Below, piece after piece: positions 17,469-26,010 of a DNA stretch of 64,000 nt. Below the pieces are notes generated by a model. That model was not told where the DNA came from, searched no databases, and saw only the letters and a program-made list of their open reading frames with translations. Origin of the DNA: Pseudalkalibacillus sp045920555 (GTDB lineage Bacteria; Bacillota; Bacilli; Bacillales; Fictibacillaceae). Positions within the stretch are counted from its first letter, which is position 1, and each line of letters begins with the position of its first letter. A program made the position numbers and the translations under genes. The stretch spans positions 2,852,001 to 2,916,000 of the forward strand of contig NZ_CP174509.1 of assembly GCF_045920555.1 (NCBI RefSeq), in the 5' to 3' direction.

Positions 17469-18893
17469 TTATTTTTCAATTATAGCGTTATGCTCGATCG
17501 TATCTCTATTGATCCACTTTACTGTAGTACCAGGTGCTATTTCAAGCGTTTCTGGTGTATAAGTGTAGTCTTTTATTTCAACTGTTTGTTCCTCCATCTT
17601 CTTACCATCTTTAACAATGATCCTCATTGTCATATAGGGGTGCGGCTCGCAATGGATTAGGTATACTCCTGGTTCATTAAATAAATACGTATAAGTTTCA
17701 TTAGTTTTTAAAAGAGGGGAGCTTTCAATTGCTGTTTTTGATGCTTCTTGTTGTGTATTATTCGAGGTCTTTTGTTTTTCAGTTGAATTTTTTTCTTCAT
17801 GAGACCTTTCCTTCGTTGATGCTTTAGTAAAATAAGCTGTACCTCGGCTTCCTATTGTCGCTGTGAAAAATGGAAATGCGTCTGTTTCAAGCGTTTGGAT
17901 CACTTCATTCGTTGTTGTATTAATGACGACAAGTTTATTTTCTTCTGTCACAGGTACATAGAGTTCTTTATTGTCAGGTGTGATGGCAATACCATGCGGA
18001 CCTTGTCCTACTTTAATGGTTTTCACGATTTCTTTTGATCCTGTATCAATGACAGTAACGGTATCGTCTCCAATATTTGCAACATATGCAAATTTACCAT
18101 CGTTCGTTAAGTCAATAACATGATGCCCCTTGCCAACAGGGATTGTATCGGTCATTTCTCCTTTTTCCAAGTCCACAATTCCAATGGCATGTGATTTTGT
18201 TAATGTTACCCAAAGAGTTTTACCATTTGGTGTAATCGTTAAATTATGCGGAAGGTCTTTTACGCCTTCAATCGTATCGATTACAGATTGACTCTCTGTA
18301 TCAATAACGGATATCGAATTGGAAGATGTATTTGTAACATAAAATTTGCTGCTGTCTGGACTGGAAATGCCGTTATGAGGGAATTTCCCTGTTTTAATCA
18401 CAGTACTTTTCTTCATTTGTGTAACATCAATAACCGTTACAGTGTCTTCGCCTTCATTTATGACATAGGCCCATTCCCCGTTTGTTGTAAAGTTTACACC
18501 TTTAGGCGTTTTACCGACTGGGATTGTTTTGATTACTTCATTTAATTTGGTATCGATAATTGAAACTTCTTCTGATTTGCTATTAACAACATATGTGTAG
18601 TTCCCATCAGGAGTTACTTGAACATAGGTAGGTTTTTCTCCTACATTCACCGTACTGACAACGTTGTATGTCGTTGGATTCACGACTTGGACTGTATTTG
18701 CTTCCCGGTTGTTTATATACACTAGAGGTGTTTTTTCATTTTCTGGCGCAATACTTTCTTCAGTTGAGCCTGCAGTATTTTCCTTATTTTCGGGTTGGAC
18801 GTTCTGTTCATTGGTACACGCGCTAACGACTAACATCAACAATGTAATAAGAAGCAGTGTGGCATAAGATGTTTTTAGATTCTGTCGTATCAT
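17469..18893 (-). CDS. YVTN beta-propeller lipoprotein with C-terminal cupredoxin segments
   Basis: A 474-residue exported protein. It has an N-terminal hydrophobic helix and lipobox LVVSAC (Cys26 lipidated), a low-complexity linker, then about seven YVTN/NHL-type repeats (residues 50-350; for example SEEVSIIDTKLNEVIKTIPV and DTVTVIDTGSKEIVKTIKVG) that should form a seven-bladed propeller. The last 75 residues carry cupredoxin signatures in inverted order. First comes the C-terminal half with the Cys-His-Met copper loop (YLIHCEPHPYMTMRIIVK), then the N-terminal half with the first copper histidine (YTPETLEIAPGTTVKW through IEHNAI). The stop is followed at once by a terminator, so this is not a frameshift read-through. 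It is probably a surface copper or redox protein beside an ECF sigma system. Confidence 0.85.
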   Translation of the reverse strand: MIRQNLKTSYATLLLITLLMLVVSACTNEQNVQPENKENTAGSTEESIAPENEKTPLVYINNREANTVQVVNPTTYNVVSTVNVGEKPTYVQVTPDGNYTYVVNSKSEEVSIIDTKLNEVIKTIPVGKTPKGVNFTTNGEWAYVINEGEDTVTVIDVTQMKKSTVIKTGKFPHNGISSPDSSKFYVTNTSSNSISVIDTESQSVIDTIEGVKDLPHNLTITPNGKTLWVTLTKSHAIGIVDLEKGEMTDTIPVGKGHHVIDLTNDGKFAYVANIGDDTVTVIDTGSKEIVKTIKVGQGPHGIAITPDNKELYVPVTEENKLVVINTTTNEVIQTLETDAFPFFTATIGSRGTAYFTKASTKERSHEEKNSTEKQKTSNNTQQEASKTAIESSPLLKTNETYTYLFNEPGVYLIHCEPHPYMTMRIIVKDGKKMEEQTVEIKDYTYTPETLEIAPGTTVKWINRDTIEHNAIIEK

Positions 18894-19133
18894 TAAAAGA
18901 TACCTCCATTTTATTCTTTTAATTTAGTAAACGAATAAAAGGAGATATCGGTTTGTATAGTATAAAAAAATTGTGACAAAAGTCTTGCTTTTAAAATCAA
19001 ATAAATAAAACTCATTTTATATCAATTCATACATTTTTTCGTATCTGCCTCCTATTTCTAGGGTTACCTGATTAGGAACCATTGGAGACATGATCGGTGT
19101 AAATCTTGAGTTTGATAGATGTGAAGGCCGACC

Positions 19134-19886
19134 CTAAGACGTTCCCATCACTTTTTGTCCCTGTGGTTGGGTGTTATATGGGTTTGGTTCTAATGTAATC
19201 CCAATATCATCAAACGAGTGGTTTTCTGGTAAGCGGTAAGTGATGAGGCCGTTACCGTTTTGATCAGGCTTTAAAGTACCGGCACTTTGCCGATTTCCGT
19301 TTTTTAACAACCATACTTGGTATACTTCATCATCTCTCGTACTTGGCATATTATTTAACTCAATGATAAGGCTGGTGTTGTTGCCTTCTTGAAGAAGATA
19401 GGCGGTACCGTTTGCCGAATCGGCTAAATCCTGTCCTTTTAAGGAAATTGTCGTAACAATTTGCGTAGGGGAAATAGTTTTGTTTTCTAAAGCTGTAATC
19501 GTACCTTTTAACTGCAAGTTATTCCAATATAGGCCAATTAAACCGATCACTAAAACAGCAGTAACAGCAATTGATAATGGTGAGAAATGCTTTTTGGAGA
19601 TTACTTTGAATCGTTCTAAAAAGCTTTTCTTCTCAGTTTCCATTTTTTGTTCTTGTTCTACCGTCTCGTTTTCTTCAAAAATAAAGTCCATGACATCTGA
19701 TTTCAATGAATCTGGGACGTCAACCTCTTCGATATCATAAGCAAGTATCTGCCATGTTTCCTGTAGAGATTCTAATTCATGCTGACAGTGCGTACACGTT
19801 TTAAGGTGGCGTTCAAATTGTTCTTTTTCACTTTTAGTGAGTTCATTGATGATATATAAAGACAGGATTTCGCATTTATTTTCCAT
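19134..19886 (-). CDS. Anti-sigma factor with zinc-finger and RskA-type extracytoplasmic domain
   Basis: 250 residues: an N-terminal anti-sigma zinc-binding motif (HLKTCTHCQHEL, the HxxxCxxC signature), an acidic linker, one membrane helix near residues 108-125, and an external domain like RskA (YQVWLLKNGNRQSAGTLKPD, then GITLEPNPYNTQPQG). Its start overlaps the end of the sigma gene by 11 bases, the usual translational coupling of a sigma/anti-sigma pair. It should hold the sigma factor at the membrane until an envelope signal triggers release. Confidence 0.92.
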   Translation of the reverse strand: MENKCEILSLYIINELTKSEKEQFERHLKTCTHCQHELESLQETWQILAYDIEEVDVPDSLKSDVMDFIFEENETVEQEQKMETEKKSFLERFKVISKKHFSPLSIAVTAVLVIGLIGLYWNNLQLKGTITALENKTISPTQIVTTISLKGQDLADSANGTAYLLQEGNNTSLIIELNNMPSTRDDEVYQVWLLKNGNRQSAGTLKPDQNGNGLITYRLPENHSFDDIGITLEPNPYNTQPQGQKVMGTS

Positions 19887-20460
19887 GCCGAACCCCTCCT
19901 GTTTCTTGGACGAAATAATTCCGAAGTTTTTTTAAAGTTTGATGTAGTCGGCTTTTAATTGTACCGAGCGGCGTTTGTTCAATTTCTGCAATTTCGCTTA
20001 AGGAGTAACATTCCCAGTATAATAAATCGATAAGACGTTGTTGTGGTGCAGAGAGATGACGTTTTGCTTCTTGGATTTCCTGTTTTAATAGGTTTTTTGA
20101 AACTTGCTGCAGTACATCTTCTGTCTGCTGATCTTGCATTTGTCGCCATTCATCAACTTCTAATTGGACTGTTCTTTTATGTTTTTGCTCCTTACGGCTG
20201 AGGTCGATGGCAATGTTTCGGGTAATGGTGAGAAGCCAGTTTGCAAATCGTCCTTGTGACGGATTATAAGTACGTTTTGTCGTCCAAAGTCGAAGAAACA
20301 CCTGTTGGACAATTTCTTTCGTTTTTTCCGTATCCCCCTTTGTTATTTTTAAGGAGAAGCTATAGATGAGCTTTACATAACGGTCATATAGCTCTTCAAG
20401 TGCCGGACGATGATTATGAACAATTAAGTGAATCAGTTCTTCGTCTGTCTTAGATTTCAT
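19876..20460 (-). CDS. ECF RNA polymerase sigma factor
   Basis: About 194 residues with sigma-70 region 2 (ALEELYDRYVKLIYSFSLKI, IVQQVFLRLWTTKRTY, NWLLTITRNIAIDLSR) and region 4 (LIDLLYWECYSLSEIAEIEQ, PLGTIKSRLHQTLKKLRNYF). The ATG at 20460 is better spaced from GGAGAG than an in-frame TTG two codons upstream. It forms an operon with the anti-sigma gene. The sigK/RskA-like pairing suggests redox or metal stress at the envelope. Neighbouring lipoproteins on the same strand are candidate targets. Confidence 0.93.
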   Translation of the reverse strand: MKSKTDEELIHLIVHNHRPALEELYDRYVKLIYSFSLKITKGDTEKTKEIVQQVFLRLWTTKRTYNPSQGRFANWLLTITRNIAIDLSRKEQKHKRTVQLEVDEWRQMQDQQTEDVLQQVSKNLLKQEIQEAKRHLSAPQQRLIDLLYWECYSLSEIAEIEQTPLGTIKSRLHQTLKKLRNYFVQETGGVRHGK

Positions 20461-20544
20461 TGCCAAATTCTCTCCTTACATTGAAATCGTTTTTTATAGT
20501 ATAAATCATAGCTTGGGTTGTGGTAATTATTTAAGTGAAGAGAG

Positions 20545-20574
20545 AAAAAAGAACTACCTAGCATGAGGCAGTTC
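20545..20574 (-). terminator. Terminator after the Yx(FWY)xxD lipoprotein gene
   Basis: On the minus strand: GAACTGCCT, loop, AGGTAGTTC with one mismatch, then six T. Confidence 0.75.
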
Positions 20575-20590
20575 AATCAGTTAGCATGTA

Positions 20591-21100
20591 TTATTGTGAA
20601 AATGTTGTCTCGGTATTTACAATAAACCAAATATCTTTGACGCCTTGTCCATTTACATCCCCAGATGCTTTGTCTTTTATAAAGTAGTAAAGCGGATAGC
20701 CCTTATAAGTGTTTTGTTTCTCACCAGTGTCTTCACGTGTAATCGTTCCGAAGTCGTCTTTGTTAAATCCTTCTGGAACTTCAAAGTTTTCAGAGTAGAA
20801 GGCAGGCCAGTTTTCAAGACATTCGCCACTACAGTTTGTTGTATTTGGTTCATCCTTAGTAAAATAGTAAAGTGCCATACCATTAGCATCAGCAAGATAT
20901 TTACCAATTTCCTTATTTTCCATCAATTGAAGTGCTCCATCCAATTCTGTAGAATTTTCTTCTGCATCGTTTTTAACCTCCGATGTTGTTTCTTCTGCAT
21001 GATCATTTGTATCCGTATCTTCTACGTCTTCTTCTGTACTGCATCCAACAAGAATTATTCCTACTAAAAGAAATGTAAATATCCAATTCCACTTTTTCAT
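20591..21100 (-). CDS. Secreted Yx(FWY)xxD-repeat lipoprotein (COG4315-like)
   Basis: A 169-residue lipoprotein: signal helix and lipobox ILVGCS (Cys20), an acidic Asp/Glu/Thr-rich linker, then two copies of the short secreted repeat (MALYYFTKDEPNTTNCSGEC and YPLYYFIKDKASGD, with GECLENWPAF between). The family is of unknown biochemical function; in other bacteria it is often next to ECF sigma or redox genes, as here. A terminator separates it from the sigma operon downstream, so it has its own promoter. Two cysteines beyond the lipobox (CSGEC) could form a disulfide or bind metal. Confidence 0.85.
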   Translation of the reverse strand: MKKWNWIFTFLLVGIILVGCSTEEDVEDTDTNDHAEETTSEVKNDAEENSTELDGALQLMENKEIGKYLADANGMALYYFTKDEPNTTNCSGECLENWPAFYSENFEVPEGFNKDDFGTITREDTGEKQNTYKGYPLYYFIKDKASGDVNGQGVKDIWFIVNTETTFSQ

Positions 21101-21411
21101 TTTTAACTCCTCCTTAAATTATTCTTTTCAATAAAAGTAACGGAAAAGAGTTAAAAACAGTTCGATTTTATTTTTATTTTTTTCTCTGGTTCTTAAATTT
21201 ATAGGGGGTTGGTATAAACCTATCCATAATCTATTACAAAAATAAGTCGGTTAAGCCAGAATATCAAACTGATTCTTTTGAACACTGGCTAAGTCATTGG
21301 GTTTTGTACTGTCCATAACTTCCCACTTGATGCTTGCGCATACTTTCGTATTTTCCTACACTCGTTTTCGCAAAAATTCCTTTCTTTTCAAACAAAGAAA
21401 GGAGCTGTTTG
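21101..21411. other. Intergenic stretch, nothing recognised
   Basis: A 310-base AT-rich gap between the divergent lipoprotein and the radC-like pseudogene. I see no gene, repeat or clear promoter apart from the AAAGGAG ribosome site at its end. Confidence 0.5.
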
Positions 21412-21857
21412 ATGGAAACAATTTATGAGATTCAACGGATCAGACAGGTGATTTTAGAGGTGGAAGGAGGGGAAACACACATATAATATGTTCTCCAGAA
21501 GGTGGTGCAAGAGTGGCTGCTAGGTTTATCGGTGAGGATGATCGCGAAGTTTGCTTTGTCATGTGTCTCAATACGAAAAATAAAGTTATTGCCGTTCATC
21601 AGTGCCATGTAGGTTCAATTAATGCAAGTATTGTGTATCCTAGAGAAGTATTCAAAAGTGCAATCCCGAATAACAGCGCAGCCATCATACTATGTCACCA
21701 GCATCCTTCTCAAGATACGAACCCGTCCAGAGAAGATATTGAAGTAACAAAAAGACTTGTAGAAGCTGGACAGATGATGGGGATTGAGGTTCTGGATCAT
21801 CTGATTGTTAATGCGAATGCTGGATATACCAGCTTAAAAGAAAAAGGATATGTATAA
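21412..21857 (+). pseudogene. Short RadC-like JAB/MPN protein, frameshifted
   Basis: The ATG at 21412, with AAAGGAG in front, begins METIYEIQRIRQVILEVEGG but hits a stop at 21484-21486. The rest continues in another frame from about 21487: ARFIGEDDREVCFVMCLNTK, then the JAB metal site CHQHPSQDTNPSREDIEVTK and the end SLKEKGYV. Compared with the 53.4-kb fragment, the break is explained by about two extra bases near 21480. The short (about 150-residue) RadC type is common on mobile or accessory DNA. The frame from 21513 could still give a 114-residue JAB domain, but it lacks a proper start. Confidence 0.8.
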
Positions 21858-21863
21858 CTTATT

Positions 21864-21888
21864 AGGAAGGAGCTAGCCTCCTTCCTTT
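21864..21888 (+). terminator. Terminator after the radC-like gene
   Basis: AGGAAGGAG and CCTCCTTCC arms around CTAG, followed by a T-rich tail. A near-identical hairpin follows the second radC fragment at 27807. Confidence 0.8.
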
Positions 21889-21997
21889 TCTGTTAATACT
21901 CTTTTTTTGCTTTTTATTCTAATTGAAAAGATTATTAGTGAAGTTCTAATGAGACGGAAGTTCCTTTCCTAGATTATGCCAAGAATCATAAAAACAA

Positions 21998-22030
21998 ACA
22001 AACTTTTATTTAGAATAAATAAAAGTTTGT
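21998..22030. repeat. Perfect 15-base inverted repeat before the YheO-like regulator
   Basis: ACAAACTTTTATTTA and its exact complement flank GAA, and the right arm runs into TTGACA. It may be an operator overlapping a -35 box or an AT-rich terminator of the upstream region; sequence alone does not choose. Confidence 0.55.
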
Positions 22031-22117
22031 TGACAAATAATTATAGAAGTTTTAAAGTTTTATACAAATACAAAATTCTTAAAATTCAAACCAATAAAGG
22101 AAGGTTCGTGAAATACT

Positions 22118-22777
22118 TTGGAACACATAAATGAAGAAATTGAATTTTTAAAATCTTTTATAAAAGGAATAGCAAATCATTTTGGTGAAAGTTGTGAAAC
22201 AGTTTTGTTAGATGTATCTAATCCTAAGGAATATGGAAGCGGTTTAATCGTTGCGATTGAAAACGGCCATATCACTGGTCGAAAAGTTGGGGACACTGGA
22301 ACTAATTTAGGATTAGAAATATTAAGGGGTACCGATAGCGCAGGGGACAAACATAATTATTTAACCCAGACCAAAGATGGGAAAATGCTTCGCTCCACAA
22401 CAATGTATATTCGTAATTCACAAGGGGTCCCTGTTGGCTGTATTTGCATTAATTTAGATATAACAGATCTGGTCATGGCAGAAAATACGATTAGACAATT
22501 TACTAAAATTGATGATATCAACACTAATGTCAATGAAGTTTTCGTGAATAATGTAAATGATGTGTTAGATATGCTGATTCAAGAGGCACAAGACCATATA
22601 GGTAAACCAGTTGCACGTATGAATAAAGAAGAAAAAATGAGAGGAATTCATTATTTGGATAAAAAAGGGGCTTTCTTAATTAAAAAAGCTGGAGACACAA
22701 TTTGTTCCTATTTCGATATATCCAAATATACTCTTTATAACTATCTTGAAAAAATGAGAGATAATGATTCGAAATAA
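22118..22777 (+). CDS. YheO-like PAS/HTH transcriptional regulator (DauR type)
   Basis: 219 residues with an N-terminal YheO-like PAS domain (FGESCETVLLDVSNPKEYGS and GVPVGCICINLDITDL) and a C-terminal HTH_22-type helix-turn-helix ending in YFDISKYTLYNYLEKMRDN. The start appears to be TTG with AGGAAGG a little far upstream. DauR, the best-known member, controls D-arginine catabolism in Pseudomonas. Here the gene heads a module for a PLP enzyme acting on D-amino acids, a deacylase, RidA and a symporter, so a D-amino acid or N-acyl amino acid effector is inferred. Confidence 0.85.
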   Translation: MEHINEEIEFLKSFIKGIANHFGESCETVLLDVSNPKEYGSGLIVAIENGHITGRKVGDTGTNLGLEILRGTDSAGDKHNYLTQTKDGKMLRSTTMYIRNSQGVPVGCICINLDITDLVMAENTIRQFTKIDDINTNVNEVFVNNVNDVLDMLIQEAQDHIGKPVARMNKEEKMRGIHYLDKKGAFLIKKAGDTICSYFDISKYTLYNYLEKMRDNDSK

Positions 22778-22867
22778 AAATTAGAGATAAGGCTTACAAG
22801 TAAAATATCACATTTGTACAACTCGTTGATGATTGTAAAAAATAAAAAGCAAATGAGGGATAAAAAC

Positions 22868-23950
22868 ATGCTTAGTACACCTTATGTCTATATTGATTCG
22901 GAAAAACTAAATACAAATATTAACACGATGCAAAATCGATTAAGCAGAGTAGGAATTGATCATTGGCCACATATTAAAACGCATAAAAGTGTTGAAATCG
23001 CACGTAAGCAGCTTGCAGCAGGTGCAAAAGGAATAACATGTGCAAAATTATCAGAAGCAGAAGTCTTTGCGGATGCCGGCATAGTAAATATTTTTATAGC
23101 TTACCCGATTGTTGGGCAAGAAAAGCTAGATAGACTTCAAGCATTGGCTGAAAAAATTAACATCCGAACAATTGCTGATAGTCATACCGTTGCGGAGGGG
23201 CTTTCAAAAGTAGGGGAAATAACTGGGAATAAGATTGAAGTTCTAATTGAAATAGATGGAGGCAGTCATCGCGGGGGAGTTCAATCTGGGAAAGACACCT
23301 TGGATTTTGCCTTAGAATTATTAAAATTGCCAGGTATAGAACTTAAGGGTCTATTTACATATGTAGGTCAAATATATGCATTATCAAAAGAAGAAGAGGT
23401 AAAGAAGGAGACACTCCGAGAAGCGAAACTTTTACTTGAGAATAAGGAACTTCTACACTTTAACGGTATTGGTGTACAGGTAACATCGGGCGGGTCCACT
23501 CTTTCTTCCTACTATGCTGACCAATTAAAGGGTATCACGGAGAGTCGCGCCGGTAACTATGTATTCGGAGATATAAATGCAGTGGCACATGGTATCTACA
23601 CGCCAGAAGATTGCGCTCTAAGGGTTTGTTCCAGTATTGTCAGCCTTCCATTACCGGGATACGCTACAATTGATGCTGGTTCTAAAGCGCTAACAAGTGA
23701 TTTATCGGTTGCAGGAACTACCTATGGATTTATTATTGGTTATCCTGATGTAGACATTGTGAAGCTTAATGAAGAGCATGGGTATCTCAGGTATGATCCA
23801 GAAAAATATAATTTTGAAATTGGTGATCAGATCGAAATAGTCCCTAATCATTGTTGTGTTATTCCCAACTTAAATGAATTTGTACATGCTTTTAAAAACG
23901 GAGTGTATAAAGGGGAAATTAATATTGATGCTAGAGGTAAAAACTATTAA
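22868..23950 (+). CDS. D-threonine aldolase/D-serine dehydratase-like PLP enzyme
   Basis: About 360 residues of the fold-type III (alanine racemase N-terminal barrel) family. The PLP lysine is in WPHIKTHKSVEIARKQLAAG near residue 40, and the C-terminal metal ligands of D-threonine aldolase/eukaryotic-type D-serine dehydratase are in VPNHCCVIPNLNE. I chose the ATG at 22868, preceded by AGGGA, so the protein starts MLSTPYVYID like homologues; upstream in-frame codons look untranslated. It acts on D-beta-hydroxy amino acids by aldol cleavage or dehydration. RidA in the same operon favours the dehydratase mode, which releases an enamine/imine. Confidence 0.85.
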   Translation: MLSTPYVYIDSEKLNTNINTMQNRLSRVGIDHWPHIKTHKSVEIARKQLAAGAKGITCAKLSEAEVFADAGIVNIFIAYPIVGQEKLDRLQALAEKINIRTIADSHTVAEGLSKVGEITGNKIEVLIEIDGGSHRGGVQSGKDTLDFALELLKLPGIELKGLFTYVGQIYALSKEEEVKKETLREAKLLLENKELLHFNGIGVQVTSGGSTLSSYYADQLKGITESRAGNYVFGDINAVAHGIYTPEDCALRVCSSIVSLPLPGYATIDAGSKALTSDLSVAGTTYGFIIGYPDVDIVKLNEEHGYLRYDPEKYNFEIGDQIEIVPNHCCVIPNLNEFVHAFKNGVYKGEINIDARGKNY

Positions 23951-23971
23951 AAGGGGCTGAAAAAGAAACTT

Positions 23972-25153
23972 ATGGTAAATAACTTAGTAGATTTTACCGA
24001 TTATTTTCAATCAGAGGAATTAATAGAGATTTTACAAGGACTAATTACAGAAAAAAGTGAAAATCCAATAAGCACCGAAGAATCAGTAGCTTACTATGTA
24101 AGAAAGCTTTTAGTTGATAATGGAATCGAGGCAAATTTACACTGGGCAGCAGATGGTAGACCAAATGTTTTTGCAGAACTAAAAGGAGGCTCCGGTGGAC
24201 CAACATTATTATACAATGGTCATTTGGATGTAGTCCCAGCTGGGGAAGGATGGGAAAGTGACCCATTTGAAGGCGTTATTCGTGGTGGGAAGCTTTATGG
24301 AAGAGGATCTGCTGACATGAAATCAGGTGTAGCAGCAATGATTTACTCTGCTATTGTGTTAAAACGTATGGGTAATCCATTTGAAGGGAAATTAATACTC
24401 TTTTTCACTGTCGACGAAGAACGAGAGAATCTGGGTATGCGGCACTTTTTAAAGGAGAATGTGAGTGCTGATTATGCAATTATAAGTGAACCTACTGAAT
24501 TGAATATTTGTATCGCACATAAGGGTGTTGCACGATACCGACTAAGAACAAAAGGGACACCACAGCATGCGGCAAAAGTAAAGGAATCTGATAATAATGC
24601 TATTACAAATATGGCTATCTTTATTGCGGCACTGGAAAATTTAAATAAAGAAATCAAGAAAATAAAGGATCCAATACTAGAAAATGCATCATTAACCGTT
24701 ACACAAATTAAAGGCGGAATAGCAATTAATGTAGTTCCAAGTCTTTGTGAAATTGAAATTGACCGAAGATTACTTGATGGGGAAACTGAAGAAGTGGTAA
24801 TGAAGCAAATAGAAAATGTACTTCAAAACATTGCCAAAATAAACAACATTGACTATGAATTAGAAAACTATCTATTTCTCCCGGCAACTAATATTTCAAG
24901 AGATCATTTATTAGTCGAGAATTTAGAGGAAGTTGTAAGAGAACTTTACAAAAAAGATGCAAAAGTCGACGTGTTTGGGGCAACATGTGAAGCACCTTTT
25001 TTATCCGTCTATAAAGGAATACCGACCGTGATTTGCGGGCCAGGTTCGTTAGAACAAGCGCATATCGTTGATGAGTATGTAGAAGTTCAGCAAGTAATTG
25101 ATGCATCTAACATTTTTATCAGTCTAGTACTAAAAATACTTCAATCAAATTAG
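23972..25153 (+). CDS. M20 family ArgE/DapE-type deacylase
   Basis: A 393-residue metallopeptidase with metal motifs YNGHLDVVPAGEGW, GRGSADMKSGVAAMIY, FFTVDEERENLG and SEPTELNI, plus a late EQAHIVDEYV histidine. This is the ArgE/DapE arrangement, with a dimerisation insert in the middle. It starts 22 bases after the PLP enzyme and precedes ridA by 41. The likely job is removal of an N-acyl group from the imported amino acid before the PLP enzyme acts. Substrate stereochemistry is not readable. Confidence 0.88.
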   Translation: MVNNLVDFTDYFQSEELIEILQGLITEKSENPISTEESVAYYVRKLLVDNGIEANLHWAADGRPNVFAELKGGSGGPTLLYNGHLDVVPAGEGWESDPFEGVIRGGKLYGRGSADMKSGVAAMIYSAIVLKRMGNPFEGKLILFFTVDEERENLGMRHFLKENVSADYAIISEPTELNICIAHKGVARYRLRTKGTPQHAAKVKESDNNAITNMAIFIAALENLNKEIKKIKDPILENASLTVTQIKGGIAINVVPSLCEIEIDRRLLDGETEEVVMKQIENVLQNIAKINNIDYELENYLFLPATNISRDHLLVENLEEVVRELYKKDAKVDVFGATCEAPFLSVYKGIPTVICGPGSLEQAHIVDEYVEVQQVIDASNIFISLVLKILQSN

Positions 25154-25193
25154 GCGTTTGAGTTAAAAATATCAAAAAAGGTGAGGTTTTAAT

Positions 25194-25655
25194 ATGTCAA
25201 TAGAAGATAGATTACAAGAATTAGGTATTACATTAGAAGAGGTAAAAACACCAAAATTTTCATATGTACCGGTAACTCAAGTAGGGAATTTAGTTTATAC
25301 ATCTGGTCAAGATTGCCGTGTTAATGGGGAACTTATACTGGAGGGTAAGTTAGGCAGGGAATTAACAGTCGAGGATGGAAAAAAAGCGGCAAGACAATGT
25401 GCAATTAATTGCTTATCTGTTATTAAATGGCATTTAGGTAGTTTGGATAAGGTAAAAAAGATTGTTAAGGTATTAGGTTTTGTACAAAGTAATGATGAAT
25501 ATAAAGACCAGCCTTTTGTTATGAATGGTGCATCTGATTTATTTTTAGAGATTTTTGGAGAAAAAGGGAAGCATGCACGGTCAGCTATTGGCACAAATGA
25601 ACTTCCATTTAATACTCCAGTAGAGATAGAAATTATTGCAGAAATAGAAGATTGA
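25194..25655 (+). CDS. RidA family imine/enamine deaminase
   Basis: 153 residues with YVPVTQVGNLVYTSGQDCRV at the start and the family end ARSAIGTNELPFNTPVEIEI. It belongs to a longer RidA branch with an N-terminal extension (MSIEDRLQELGITLEEVKTP). The classical catalytic arginine in the RxxxxV region seems represented by ARSAIG. RidA proteins hydrolyse 2-aminoacrylate-type imines made by PLP dehydratases, which fits the PLP enzyme two genes upstream. AGGTGAGG precedes the ATG. Confidence 0.9.
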   Translation: MSIEDRLQELGITLEEVKTPKFSYVPVTQVGNLVYTSGQDCRVNGELILEGKLGRELTVEDGKKAARQCAINCLSVIKWHLGSLDKVKKIVKVLGFVQSNDEYKDQPFVMNGASDLFLEIFGEKGKHARSAIGTNELPFNTPVEIEIIAEIED

Positions 25656-25754
25656 TTCTTTTATTTTAAACTATATTTTTGAAAGCGGTAACAGTTTGTT
25701 TTTTCAAAATTATATTAATAATTGGAATTAACTATTAATAGGAGGTTACGGAGG

Positions 25755-25967
25755 ATGAAGAATAATACAAAAGCAAAACGAATTGTAATTGTGTTAATTG
25801 TTCTATCAATATGTATGACAGCAAGTCCTATTGTTATGTTAGCGAATAAAGTAAGACCTTTTGCATTAGGAGTTCCATTTTTCTTCTTTTGGAACTTGTT
25901 CTGGCCGACTATGCTTTTTATTCTTTCTATTGTGTATATAAAAGTAGCCGAAGAGAAAAGCGAATAG
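25755..25967 (+). CDS. DUF3311-type small membrane protein
   Basis: 70 residues with two hydrophobic helices (IVIVLIVLSICMTASPIVML and a second from VPFFFFWNLFWPTMLF). GGAGG nine bases upstream decides the ATG at 25755. DUF3311 proteins typically lie directly before an SSS-family symporter, as yhjC before yhjB in B. subtilis and as here. They are thought to be accessory to the transporter, but the role is unproven. Confidence 0.85.
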   Translation: MKNNTKAKRIVIVLIVLSICMTASPIVMLANKVRPFALGVPFFFFWNLFWPTMLFILSIVYIKVAEEKSE

Positions 25968-26010
25968 AGAAAAACACGATAATCACAATGAGTAAGAGAG
26001 GATGTTAATT

